This document shows, in pieces, positions 37,939 through 45,060 of a DNA stretch of 64,000 bases. Each line of letters starts with the position of its first letter. Positions within the stretch are counted from its first letter, which is position 1. Source of the stretch: Verrucomicrobiota bacterium (GTDB taxonomy: Bacteria > Verrucomicrobiota > Verrucomicrobiia > Chthoniobacterales > Terrimicrobiaceae); assembly GCA_017305195.1 (NCBI GenBank), contig JAFKMU010000037.1, forward strand, positions 144,049-208,048. Reading direction: 5' to 3'. Both the position numbers and the translations under genes were made by a program. The notes below the pieces were generated by a model. It worked only from the letters and a program-made list of their open reading frames with translations. It ran no database searches and was not told the DNA's origin.

Positions 37939-38287
37939 TCTGCGAAGAGCTTACGTCTGTAATATTTTCTGACTCATTAGTTTTGGGAATCCGGGCTTTT
38001 CCCCACTCGCACAGCGCGTCCATGACGGGGCGGAGGGATTCTCCGAAATCGGTCAGCGAATATTCCACCTTGGGCGGAATCTGGGGGAACACTTCGCGAT
38101 GGACGATGTTGTCGTTTTCGAGTTCCCGGAGTTGCTGGGTGAGAACTTTCGCGCTGGCCTGCGGAATCAGGCGTGTCAGTTCACCCGCCCGCCTCGGCTT
38201 CTCCATCAGGTAATGGAGCAGAACGGGTTTCCATCGGCCTCCCATCACACTCAAAGTGCGGGTCACCGGGCAATCAATGTAGTTCAT
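37892..38287 (-). CDS. HxlR-family transcriptional regulator
   Basis: A 131-residue winged-helix regulator; the start at 38287 gives MNYIDCPVTRTLSVMGGRWK, and the family features CPVxxTLSxMGGRWKPVLLHYL, RAGELTRLIPQASAKVLTQQL and PPKVEYSLTDFGESL follow. The N-terminal Cys corresponds to the redox-sensing Cys of YodB/HypR-type members. Divergent from a flavodoxin-fold NAD(P)H:quinone reductase, its likely target. The C-terminal ~20 residues overlap the end of the convergent gene at 37892-37938. Confidence 0.92.
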   Translation of the reverse strand: MNYIDCPVTRTLSVMGGRWKPVLLHYLMEKPRRAGELTRLIPQASAKVLTQQLRELENDNIVHREVFPQIPPKVEYSLTDFGESLRPVMDALCEWGKARIPKTNESENITDVSSSQTTAEHTPARESSQLP

Positions 38288-38297
38288 TTTCTGAAAT

Positions 38298-38319
38298 TTA
38301 TACCTTTTGGTTAGTATAA
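38298..38319. promoter_or_regulatory. Putative HxlR operator between divergent regulator and quinone reductase
   Basis: TTATAC (38298-38303) and GTATAA (38314-38319) form a 6-bp dyad with a 10-bp gap, in the AT-rich 83 bp between the two divergent starts. HxlR/YodB-type dimers bind such short AT dyads. It fits autoregulation plus control of the reductase. Confidence 0.5.
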
Positions 38320-38370
38320 CATAAAAAGGTGGGGACTGGTTTTTCCCCTGCTGATTTGTAGGATGTCGGC

Positions 38371-39147
38371 ATGCAGGTATTGATCGTTTTTGCGCATCCG
38401 GAACCAACATCGCTAACCCGTCAGTTGGTGCAAGTCTCTGGTGAGACCCTTGAGAAGCAGGGTCATGACGTCGTGCTCTCGGACCTCTACGGAATGAAAT
38501 GGAAAGCGGTCTTTGACGCGGATGATTTTCCCAGCAGGGCGAATCCGGAGCGATTGTCCTTCATTGAGGAATCCGGGCATGCTTACGCGAGCGGAAATCA
38601 GACGGCGGACGTCGTCGCGGAGCAGGCAAAGCTGAAAGCGGCGGACGCGGTAATCCTGCAATTTCCTCTCTGGTGGTTTGGTGTCCCGGCGATTCTGAAG
38701 GGTTGGATCGAGTGGGTTTACGCCTATGGGTTTGGATATGGATATGAGGATGGCACGAACCGGTTTCGTTACGGCGACGGTATGCTCAAGGGAAAACGGG
38801 CTCTCGTCTCTGTGGCTGTCGGTGGCCCGGAGGCAGACTATGGCCCGCGCGGAATAAACGGCCCGCTCGATCACATTCTTTTTCCGCTCACCCATGGGGC
38901 GCTCTTCTACCCGGGCATGGATGTTCTCCCTATCCACGCCGTTTATGGAGCCGCGCATCTGAAAACCTCTGATCAAATCGAAGTGGTGAAAGAGGGATGG
39001 AAGCGACGTGTGGCACGACTATTCGACGATGCTCCGATCCCTTTTCGATCACAGAACGGAGGAGATTTCCCTGACAGGCATGCGCTCAGGGAAGATGTCG
39101 CTCCGGGACTGACCGGATTTCCGGCTCACATCGCATCGGAGCCTTGA
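38371..39147 (+). CDS. NAD(P)H dehydrogenase (quinone), flavodoxin-like fold
   Basis: A 258-residue FMN/FAD flavodoxin-fold oxidoreductase of the MdaB/KefF/NQO1 group. The N-terminus VLIVFAHPEPTSLTRQLVQV contains the flavin-phosphate loop; VVLSDLYGMKW, VILQFPLWWFGVPAILKGWIEW and RALVSVAVGGPEADYGPRGIN complete the family pattern. It reduces quinones or other electrophiles by two electrons. Divergent from an HxlR repressor and probably induced by quinone/electrophile stress. Confidence 0.92.
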   Translation: MQVLIVFAHPEPTSLTRQLVQVSGETLEKQGHDVVLSDLYGMKWKAVFDADDFPSRANPERLSFIEESGHAYASGNQTADVVAEQAKLKAADAVILQFPLWWFGVPAILKGWIEWVYAYGFGYGYEDGTNRFRYGDGMLKGKRALVSVAVGGPEADYGPRGINGPLDHILFPLTHGALFYPGMDVLPIHAVYGAAHLKTSDQIEVVKEGWKRRVARLFDDAPIPFRSQNGGDFPDRHALREDVAPGLTGFPAHIASEP

Positions 39148-39250
39148 GTAAGAATATGAAAGAGGGGTAGATTGCTCGGTGCTGATACTTCGCGCCGGAA
39201 TATCGCGAAAGACTATTCGGCTCTGGGGCGGGAATGGGTCGTTGCGAGCT

Positions 39251-39748
39251 TCAGTCTTCGTAACGTAGTGGTGAGCGAGTTATCGTGGCCGTAATTGATA
39301 TTTCGCTTGAGGCTTTTCCGCCAAGAGGAGCTTCGAAGCTATAAGAGACATCCCTCATTTCGATCATTACGCTCTTTGGCTCGATCCAGTAAATTTTGGG
39401 GGATGTGTTGCTGGAGTATGTGAACAAATTCCCTTTTTTGGGCGGACCGGTTACTTCTTTTCGTAAGATGGAAATGTGCTGCCAGAAAGGTTCGGAATCA
39501 TTTGCTGGCTGATACTCCTTGGTAACGAGAATTGTATAAGTTCCGTCGGGAGAGGGAACGGATTGGGTTTCTGCTCGCTTTGAGGTGCACCCGCAAATTA
39601 GGAGGATCGTGAAAACGAGTGCGAGCGAAGGGCGGTAGAAATGACTGAGGTTCTCTCTCTGTTTGGACTCGGTTCGTTCATGCGGACAGGCATCTTCTCC
39701 CTCCGATGAGAGAATGCGGCTGACAAAATAGGTCAGGCAGATGTTCAT
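39251..39748 (-). CDS. Hypothetical lipoprotein
   Basis: A 165-residue frame in which SLALVFTILLICGCTSKRAE is a lipoprotein signal with lipobox LICGC. The 40 residues before it (MNICLTYFVSRILSSEGEDA) look unnatural for an N-terminus, so the true start is probably internal at a non-ATG codon. The mature part (SPDGTYTILVTKEYQPANDS, then WIEPKSVMIEMRDVSYSFEA) is a small beta-rich domain. No family recognised. Confidence 0.5.
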   Translation of the reverse strand: MNICLTYFVSRILSSEGEDACPHERTESKQRENLSHFYRPSLALVFTILLICGCTSKRAETQSVPSPDGTYTILVTKEYQPANDSEPFWQHISILRKEVTGPPKKGNLFTYSSNTSPKIYWIEPKSVMIEMRDVSYSFEAPLGGKASSEISITATITRSPLRYED

Positions 39749-39796
39749 GTATTAATCTGTTTAATTTTCAAAGTGAATGAGGGGCTAAACTCATGC

Positions 39797-40588
39797 CTAA
39801 TGCTGACACTTCGCGCACCAGCAGGTGGTGCGGCCGCCGACTTGGGCGCGGTGAAGGTCGAGGCCGCAGCGAGGGCAGGCGTGGTCTTTTTCCCAGCGGT
39901 GATGGAAGAGCCAGGTGTCCGGCGGGTCTTCCCAGCGTTCGCCGATGGTTTTGAGGGCCTGGCGGGAAACCTCGCGGGTTTCCTTCCAGAGGGTGGCGGT
40001 TTCTTCCGGGGTGAGCGTGCCGCTACGGCGGGAAGGGAGGAAGCGGGCGCGCCAGAGGATTTCGTCGGCCATCCAGTTGCCGATGCCGGGGAAGCGCTCC
40101 TGCATGAGGAGCACGGCTTTGATCGGGGCCTGCTTGCGGCGGGCGAGGAAGGCGGCGACGGCGTCCTTGGTGAAGTCCGGTGCGGTGACCTGCGGGGGCA
40201 GGGCGGTCCACCAATCCGGATCGGCTTTGCCGGGGTGGAAGAGGACGCGGCCAAAGAGGCGGAAGTCGGTGAAGATGAGCGCGACGGACTTTTCGTAAAG
40301 GACGAGGTGGTCGTGCTTGGCGGGCTCGAAATCGGGTGCGGCGGTGTGGAGCTTGCCGGTCATGCCGAGATGAAGGCCGAGCGTGGCGGTGCTGAAGCGA
40401 AAGAGCATCTGCTTGCCGTGCGCGGCGGAGCCGAGGAGCTTCGCGCCGGTGAGAGCCTGTTCCATCGTGGGCAGGTCGATCCCGCGAAAGAGGCGGGCTT
40501 TCGGATGGCTGGCGACGCGGAGGATTTTGCCGCCGATCCCGGCGTCCCATTGCTTGCGGAAATATTCCACCTCGGCGAGTTCAGGCAT
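39797..40588 (-). CDS. mutM: Formamidopyrimidine-DNA glycosylase (Fpg/MutM family)
   Basis: A 263-residue Fpg/Nei-family glycosylase-lyase; the start at 40588 gives the processed N-terminal PELAEVE (catalytic Pro1 and Glu2). LGLHLGMTGKL supplies the DNA-contacting Lys region, FPGIGNWMADEILWRARFLP is the helix-two-turn-helix, and CPRCG..CWCAKC is the C-terminal zinc finger with an Arg-containing GGRTT. It removes oxidised purines. MutM versus an Nei-like branch cannot be settled by eye; PELAEVE in place of PELPEVE is slightly unusual. Confidence 0.9.
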   Translation of the reverse strand: MPELAEVEYFRKQWDAGIGGKILRVASHPKARLFRGIDLPTMEQALTGAKLLGSAAHGKQMLFRFSTATLGLHLGMTGKLHTAAPDFEPAKHDHLVLYEKSVALIFTDFRLFGRVLFHPGKADPDWWTALPPQVTAPDFTKDAVAAFLARRKQAPIKAVLLMQERFPGIGNWMADEILWRARFLPSRRSGTLTPEETATLWKETREVSRQALKTIGERWEDPPDTWLFHHRWEKDHACPRCGLDLHRAQVGGRTTCWCAKCQH

Positions 40589-40690
40589 GGGGGTACTGTG
40601 GGCGGGGATGGGACGCGGCGCAATCGGGGAAAAACCTGAACAGAAGGGGATTTGAACAGAGCCGAGCTTTGCGAGACGGGCGAAGCCAAC

Positions 40691-40722
40691 GCAGCGAAGG
40701 AAACGAAGGGGAAGGCAGAAGG
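40691..40722 (+). repeat. Dispersed intergenic repeat, partial copy D
   Basis: GCAGCGAAGGAAACGAAGGG followed by GAAGGCAGAAGG, matching the centre of copies A-C. It lies between the divergent mutM and Xre-type antitoxin genes. Confidence 0.6.
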
Positions 40723-40743
40723 TTCCGGAGCCGGGAGGAAGGT

Positions 40744-40772
40744 TTGACATATATCGCAAATGAGACTATCTA
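40744..40772 (+). promoter_or_regulatory. Sigma-70-type promoter of the Xre/RES toxin-antitoxin operon
   Basis: TTGACA (40744-40749), 17-bp spacer, TATCTA (40767-40772), 22 bp before the antitoxin ATG at 40794. Antitoxins of this family usually repress their own promoter. Confidence 0.6.
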
Positions 40773-40793
40773 TTGTTTCAAGTGAAATCCTCC

Positions 40794-41372
40794 ATGCCTG
40801 CACTTGAGAAAGGGAAGAAGTCCGTTGGCCGCTCGGCGCATTCGAAGCTCGTGGGGAAAGCGCGGAGACAGAAGGCGGCGGGGACTGCGAAAGGCGCCGC
40901 CGGGAAACAGGGTAAAGTGCGACTGATGGTGGGCGTCTGGAGAGCGCGGCAAAGGGAGGCAGAGGGCATCGTAGGCGGCTTTATTCGCGGCGAAAGCAAG
41001 GGGACTGCGACGCAGGTTATCCGCTTGCTCAAATCGGGGCTTCCTGTTTGCGAACTGGACGACTTGCAAGATCGCCTCGGACTGCCGATGGAAAAGCTGG
41101 CGCCGATGCTGGGAATCTCGAAGGCGACGCTGCATCGCCGCAAAGCGGCGGGCAGGCTGGACGTGGCGGAATCCGACCGGGTGGTGCGTTTTGCCCGTCT
41201 GCTGGGCAAGGCGGTTTTTGTCATGGAGTCGCTTGAAAACGGGCGACGCTGGCTCATGTCTCCGCAGGTCGGACTGGGGGGCGAGATTCCGCTGGAGTTT
41301 GCAGAAACCGAAGTCGGGGCGCGCGAGGTGGAGAGCCTTTTGGGCCGTATCGAATACGGCGTCTACTCGTGA
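40794..41372 (+). CDS. Xre/ParS-type antitoxin (DUF2384)
   Basis: A 192-residue antitoxin; the start at 40794 gives MPALEKGKKSVGRSAHSKLV, a basic tail of ~40 residues. The central GLPVCELDDLQDRLGLPMEK and LAPMLGISKATLHRRKAAGR form the Xre-like HTH. The C-terminal FARLLGKAVFVMESLENGRR and RWLMSPQVGLGGEIPLEFAE are the MbcA/ParS/Xre (DUF2384) toxin-binding domain. The stop overlaps the GTG of the RES toxin by 4 bp. Confidence 0.9.
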   Translation: MPALEKGKKSVGRSAHSKLVGKARRQKAAGTAKGAAGKQGKVRLMVGVWRARQREAEGIVGGFIRGESKGTATQVIRLLKSGLPVCELDDLQDRLGLPMEKLAPMLGISKATLHRRKAAGRLDVAESDRVVRFARLLGKAVFVMESLENGRRWLMSPQVGLGGEIPLEFAETEVGAREVESLLGRIEYGVYS

Positions 41373-41827
41373 GTCGGCGGGCGTGGCGCATCGTCAAGGA
41401 GCGGCATGCCGCGACTGCTTTCGATGGCGAAGGAGCTATGCGCGTGGGAGGACGGTGGAATTCGCCGGGGACGAGGGTGGTCTATGCCAGTGAAAGCAAG
41501 GCGCTCGCGGCGCTCGAAATCCTCGTGCATCTCAATCCTCCCGTCATTTTCAAATACGTCGCCATAGCGATTGAGTTCGATGCGGGTTTGGTGGAGAGGA
41601 TTGACGTTTCCAATCTGCCGGCAGACTGGACTCAAGAGCCGCCATCGCGAACCACACAAATCATTGGCGACCAATGGGTGAAAGAGGCCCGGTCGGCGGT
41701 GCTGGAACTCCCCAGCATCATTATTCCCTCGGAATCCAATTTCCTTTTGAACCCGGCTCATCCTGACTTTGCGAAAATTGCCATTGGCAAGCCGGGAGCG
41801 TTTTCCTTCGATCCTCGATTGCTTTGA
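41369..41827 (+). CDS. RES-domain toxin (NAD+-degrading type)
   Basis: A 152-residue RES-domain protein, GTG start overlapping the antitoxin stop. Conserved residues: MRVGGRWNSPGTRVVYAS with the NAD-binding Arg, Trp and Tyr, and SKALAALEILVHL with the conserved Glu. The family (Res/MbcT/ParT) degrades NAD+ by phosphorolysis/hydrolysis or ADP-ribosylates targets, causing growth arrest. All key residues are intact. A bidirectional terminator follows. Confidence 0.9.
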   Translation: MSRRAWRIVKERHAATAFDGEGAMRVGGRWNSPGTRVVYASESKALAALEILVHLNPPVIFKYVAIAIEFDAGLVERIDVSNLPADWTQEPPSRTTQIIGDQWVKEARSAVLELPSIIIPSESNFLLNPAHPDFAKIAIGKPGAFSFDPRLL

Positions 41828-41835
41828 CGCAAAAA

Positions 41836-41873
41836 GCCGCCAGCGAACCGGGGTGCGGCTGCTGGCGGCGTTT
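41836..41873. terminator. Bidirectional terminator between RES toxin and pirin genes
   Basis: GCCGCCAGC (41836-41844) pairs with GCTGGCGGC (41861-41869), T-run on the right, A-run on the left, so it can serve both convergent genes. Confidence 0.75.
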
Positions 41874-41893
41874 TCTTAGTTTAGTTTTTTTGC

Positions 41894-42646
41894 TTACAGG
41901 ACGAAGACGAGGAACTCGGCGTCGCGGCGGGCGGTGAGGTCGAGCTTCGTGGCTCCCTCGATCGAGACGGCGTCGCCGGGGGTGAGGCATTCGCCTGCGG
42001 TGGTGAGTTCACCGGTGATCTGGTGGACCCATACGCCTCGGCCTTCCGGGACTTCGATGCTGAGCGTCTTGCCTGCTCCGAGCTTGCCGAAGGAAATCTC
42101 GGCGTCCTGGCGGATCGCCACCGCGCCGTCGCGGGCCTCGGGGGCGAAGAGCAGGGTGAGCGCGTCGGGCCGGGCCGCGTCGCCGAGCGGACGCTCGGAG
42201 TAGCGCGGGGTGCCGCCGTGTTCATTCGGGCGCAGCCAGATTTGCAGGAAGTGGACGGCCTCGGAGGACGATGCGTTCATCTCGCTGTGCAGCACGCCGT
42301 CGCCCGCGCTCATATATTGCAGGTTGCCGGGGCGGATGACGCCCTGGTTGCCCATGCTGTCGCGGTGCTGGAGCCCGCCGGAGATGACGTAGGTGAAGAT
42401 CTCGGCGTCGCGGTGCGGGTGCATGCCGAAGCCCGCGCCGGGCGAGACGATGTCGTCATTGATGACGCGCAGCGAGCGGTAGCCCATGTGGTCGGGGTCG
42501 AAGTATTCGCCAAAGGAAAAGCTGTGGCGGCTGTCGAGCCAGCCGAACTTCGTGCGGCCGCGCTGGTCGGCGGCGAGCTTGGTCACGCGGGGCGTGGTTT
42601 CGTCGCCGCTGGCGGTCTGGTTGGTCTTGAAGGTGGTCGTTTGCAT
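41894..42646 (-). CDS. Pirin family bicupin protein
   Basis: A 250-residue bicupin of the pirin/YhhW type. The N-terminal cupin has the metal motif GFGMHPHRDAEIFTYVISGG with GDGVLHSEMNAS downstream supplying ligands; LQIWLRPNEHGGTPRYSE is diagnostic. Family members have quercetin 2,3-dioxygenase or regulatory roles. Divergent from a LysR gene at 42734, which may control it. Confidence 0.93.
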   Translation of the reverse strand: MQTTTFKTNQTASGDETTPRVTKLAADQRGRTKFGWLDSRHSFSFGEYFDPDHMGYRSLRVINDDIVSPGAGFGMHPHRDAEIFTYVISGGLQHRDSMGNQGVIRPGNLQYMSAGDGVLHSEMNASSSEAVHFLQIWLRPNEHGGTPRYSERPLGDAARPDALTLLFAPEARDGAVAIRQDAEISFGKLGAGKTLSIEVPEGRGVWVHQITGELTTAGECLTPGDAVSIEGATKLDLTARRDAEFLVFVL

Positions 42647-42733
42647 GGGATGAGCGTCGCATGGCGGCGGCGGGGGCGCTCATACTTCGTCGTTGGAAAG
42701 AGTATAACTTTGGGTTATCGGTCCCTTACCGGC

Positions 42734-43654
42734 ATGGAACTTCGCCACCTGCGCTATTTCGTCACTGCGGCCGAGGAGCTGAATATCAGCCGCGCCTCGT
42801 CCCGGCTGCGCATTTCCCAGCCTGCGGTGAGCCGACAGATTCACGACCTGGAGGATGAGCTCGGGGTGGAGTTGTTTATCCGGGAGTCCGGCGGGCTGCG
42901 GCTCACGCCTGCGGGAGAGGCCTTCCTGCCCCAGGCGCGGGACATTCTGCGCCGGAGCCGCGAGGCAGTGGACCGTCTGCAGGCTTTTCGCCATCCCGCC
43001 CCGGTGAAAATCGTGGTCGGGTACATCGCCCCGATGCTCTCCGTGGTGGTGACGCCTGCGCTGCGCGCCTACGGCGAGACGCATCCCGACGTGATCGTCG
43101 ATCTCATCGAGCTCTCGCCCGGCGACCAGATTCCCGCCCTGCGCGATGCGAAGATCGACATCGCCCTCGTCGGAAAGCCCTGCCCGGAGGTGGCGAAGGA
43201 ATTTCACGTCACGGAACTCAACCGCACTCCGCTCGCCGCGGTGGTGTCGGATCACCACCAGTACGCGTTGCGCAAGAAGGTGAAGCTCACCGAGCTGGAG
43301 GAGGAAAAATTCATCGGCTTTTGCGAGCAGACCTTTCCCGGGCGCAATGAGGCGATCCGCCAGGCCTGCGAAGGCGCGGGCTTCGCCCCGTGCATCGAGC
43401 AGCAGGCGCACAATCTTGCCGCCGCCATCGCGCTCGTTTCCTCGGGCAAGGGCGTGACGCTCATGCCGGACGACGCGGACCACCTGCCGCACCCGCACGC
43501 GGTCTTTCTGACGCTCCAGCCTTCTGTGCCTGCGGAGGTTTCCGCGCTGGTGCGGAGAAAGGACGACTGCCGCCCGGAGCTGCTGGCCTTTGTCGAGGCC
43601 TGCGTGAACGTGCGCCTCACCCGCGCGGCCTCGCGCCAGCTCGCCGCCGCATGA
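42734..43654 (+). CDS. LysR-type transcriptional regulator
   Basis: A 306-residue LTTR; start ATG at 42734 gives MELRHLRYFVTAAEELNISRASSRL, with the HTH ISQPAVSRQIHDLEDELGVELF. A substrate-binding domain follows (~90-300: VGYIAPMLSVVVTPALRAYGETHPDV, LIELSPGDQIPALRDAKIDIALVG), of the CynR/BenM-like group. The divergent pirin gene is its likeliest target. The stop overlaps the next gene (ATGA). Confidence 0.93.
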   Translation: MELRHLRYFVTAAEELNISRASSRLRISQPAVSRQIHDLEDELGVELFIRESGGLRLTPAGEAFLPQARDILRRSREAVDRLQAFRHPAPVKIVVGYIAPMLSVVVTPALRAYGETHPDVIVDLIELSPGDQIPALRDAKIDIALVGKPCPEVAKEFHVTELNRTPLAAVVSDHHQYALRKKVKLTELEEEKFIGFCEQTFPGRNEAIRQACEGAGFAPCIEQQAHNLAAAIALVSSGKGVTLMPDDADHLPHPHAVFLTLQPSVPAEVSALVRRKDDCRPELLAFVEACVNVRLTRAASRQLAAA

Positions 43655-44049
43655 TTCGTTACTCCGCCACGGAGACGATCACGGTCGGGCAGTTTCGCGG
43701 CATTCTCGAGCGTTCCACCCTGGGCGAACGCCGCCCGCTCGATAGCGAGGACACGCTGGACGCGATGCTGACCAATGCCTCGCTGCTCGCGACGGCATGG
43801 GACGGCGAGATGCTCGTGGGCATCGCTCGGTCGGTGACGGATTTCGCCTTTTGCTGCTACATCTCCGATCTCGCGGTCGACGAGGCGTACCAGCGGCAGG
43901 GCATCGGCAGGCAGCTCATCGAGGCGACCGCGCAACGGCTCGGGCCGCATTGCAAAATCATCCTCCTGGCCGCGCCCAAGGCCGACTCGTACTACGGCGG
44001 AGTGGGCTTCGAGCGGCACCCGAGGGCGTGGATCAGGGCCAAATCCTGA
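43651..44049 (+). CDS. GNAT family N-acetyltransferase
   Basis: A 132-residue single-domain GNAT with the acetyl-CoA loop AYQRQGIGRQLIEATAQRLG and a C-terminal SYYGGVGFERHPRAWI strand. The family resembles small-molecule or antibiotic-type acetyltransferases; the substrate is unknown. ATGA overlap with the LysR gene implies translational coupling. Confidence 0.9.
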   Translation: MIRYSATETITVGQFRGILERSTLGERRPLDSEDTLDAMLTNASLLATAWDGEMLVGIARSVTDFAFCCYISDLAVDEAYQRQGIGRQLIEATAQRLGPHCKIILLAAPKADSYYGGVGFERHPRAWIRAKS

Positions 44050-44067
44050 AAACAGGCCGATTGCCAA

Positions 44068-44083
44068 TCCGTACTCGTACGGA
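44068..44083. promoter_or_regulatory. Palindrome upstream of fcl
   Basis: TCCGTAC-tc-GTACGGA is a perfect 7-bp dyad with a 2-bp centre, 15 bp before the fcl ATG and partly overlapping the AGGAGG Shine-Dalgarno region (44089-44094). It may be an operator or a translational hairpin. Confidence 0.35.
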
Positions 44084-44098
44084 TAACTAGGAGGCTGC

Positions 44099-45031
44099 AT
44101 GAACAAAGACGTCCCAGTCTACGTGGCAGGCCACCGGGGAATGGTGGGAAGCGGCATTGTGCGCGCCCTGGAGCGCTCGGGATACACCCGTATCCTCACG
44201 CGCACGCGCGCGGAGCTCGATCTGCTGGATCGCGCGGCGGTGCGGAGCTTTTTCGAAACCGAGCGTCCGCGTCTCGTGGTGGACGCGGCGGCCAAGGTCG
44301 GCGGCATCATCGCGAACAGCGAGCAACCGGTGGAGTTCCTGCTCCAGAACGTCACGATCCAAAACAATATCATCGAGGCGGCGGCGGACTTCGGAGTCGA
44401 CAAGCTGCTCTTCCTCGGAAGTTCCTGCATTTACCCCAAGATGGCCCCGCAGCCGATCACGGAGGATTCCCTGCTCTCCGGGCCGCTGGAGCCGACGAAT
44501 GACGCCTATGCGCTGGCCAAGATCGCGGGCATCAAGCTCTGCCAGGCGTACTCGAAGCAGTACGGGAAGAATTTCATCTCCGGCATGCCGACGAATCTCT
44601 ACGGCCCGAATGACAACTTTGACCTGCACACCTCGCATGTGCTGCCCGCGCTGATCCGCAAGGTCCACGAGGCCAAGCTGCGCGGCGACAAGTCGTATGT
44701 CGTGTGGGGCACGGGATCGCCGAGGCGGGAATTCCTCCACGTCGACGACCTGTCGGAGGCGTGTTTGTTTCTGCTGGAGAATTACAACGAGCCGGAGATC
44801 GTGAACATCGGCTGCGGGGAAGACGTGACGATCCGCGAGCTGGCCGAGACCGTCTGTGACGTGCTCGGGTTCCAGGGCGAACTGGTCTTTGACACCACGA
44901 AGCCCGACGGCACGCCGCGCAAACTGCTCGACATGTCGAAGCTGTTTTCCATGGGCTGGAAGCCCCGTATCCCGCTGCGTGAAGGCATCCGCGGGGCCTA
45001 CGACTGGTATCTCCAACACGGCTCGCGGTAA
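44099..45031 (+). CDS. fcl: GDP-L-fucose synthase
   Basis: A 310-residue SDR epimerase/reductase converting GDP-4-keto-6-deoxymannose to GDP-L-fucose. Motifs: VYVAGHRGMVGSGIVRAL, LVVDAAAKVGGIIANSEQPV, FLGSSCIYPKMAPQPITED and the YxxxK in DAYALAKIAGIKLCQAY; NLYGPNDNFDLHTSHVLPAL is WcaG-typical. GDP-mannose dehydratase (gmd) is not in the window. The ATG is preceded by AGGAGG. Confidence 0.96.
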   Translation: MNKDVPVYVAGHRGMVGSGIVRALERSGYTRILTRTRAELDLLDRAAVRSFFETERPRLVVDAAAKVGGIIANSEQPVEFLLQNVTIQNNIIEAAADFGVDKLLFLGSSCIYPKMAPQPITEDSLLSGPLEPTNDAYALAKIAGIKLCQAYSKQYGKNFISGMPTNLYGPNDNFDLHTSHVLPALIRKVHEAKLRGDKSYVVWGTGSPRREFLHVDDLSEACLFLLENYNEPEIVNIGCGEDVTIRELAETVCDVLGFQGELVFDTTKPDGTPRKLLDMSKLFSMGWKPRIPLREGIRGAYDWYLQHGSR

Positions 45032-45060
45032 CGAACTCCGGACGTAGACCCGCGGCTGGA

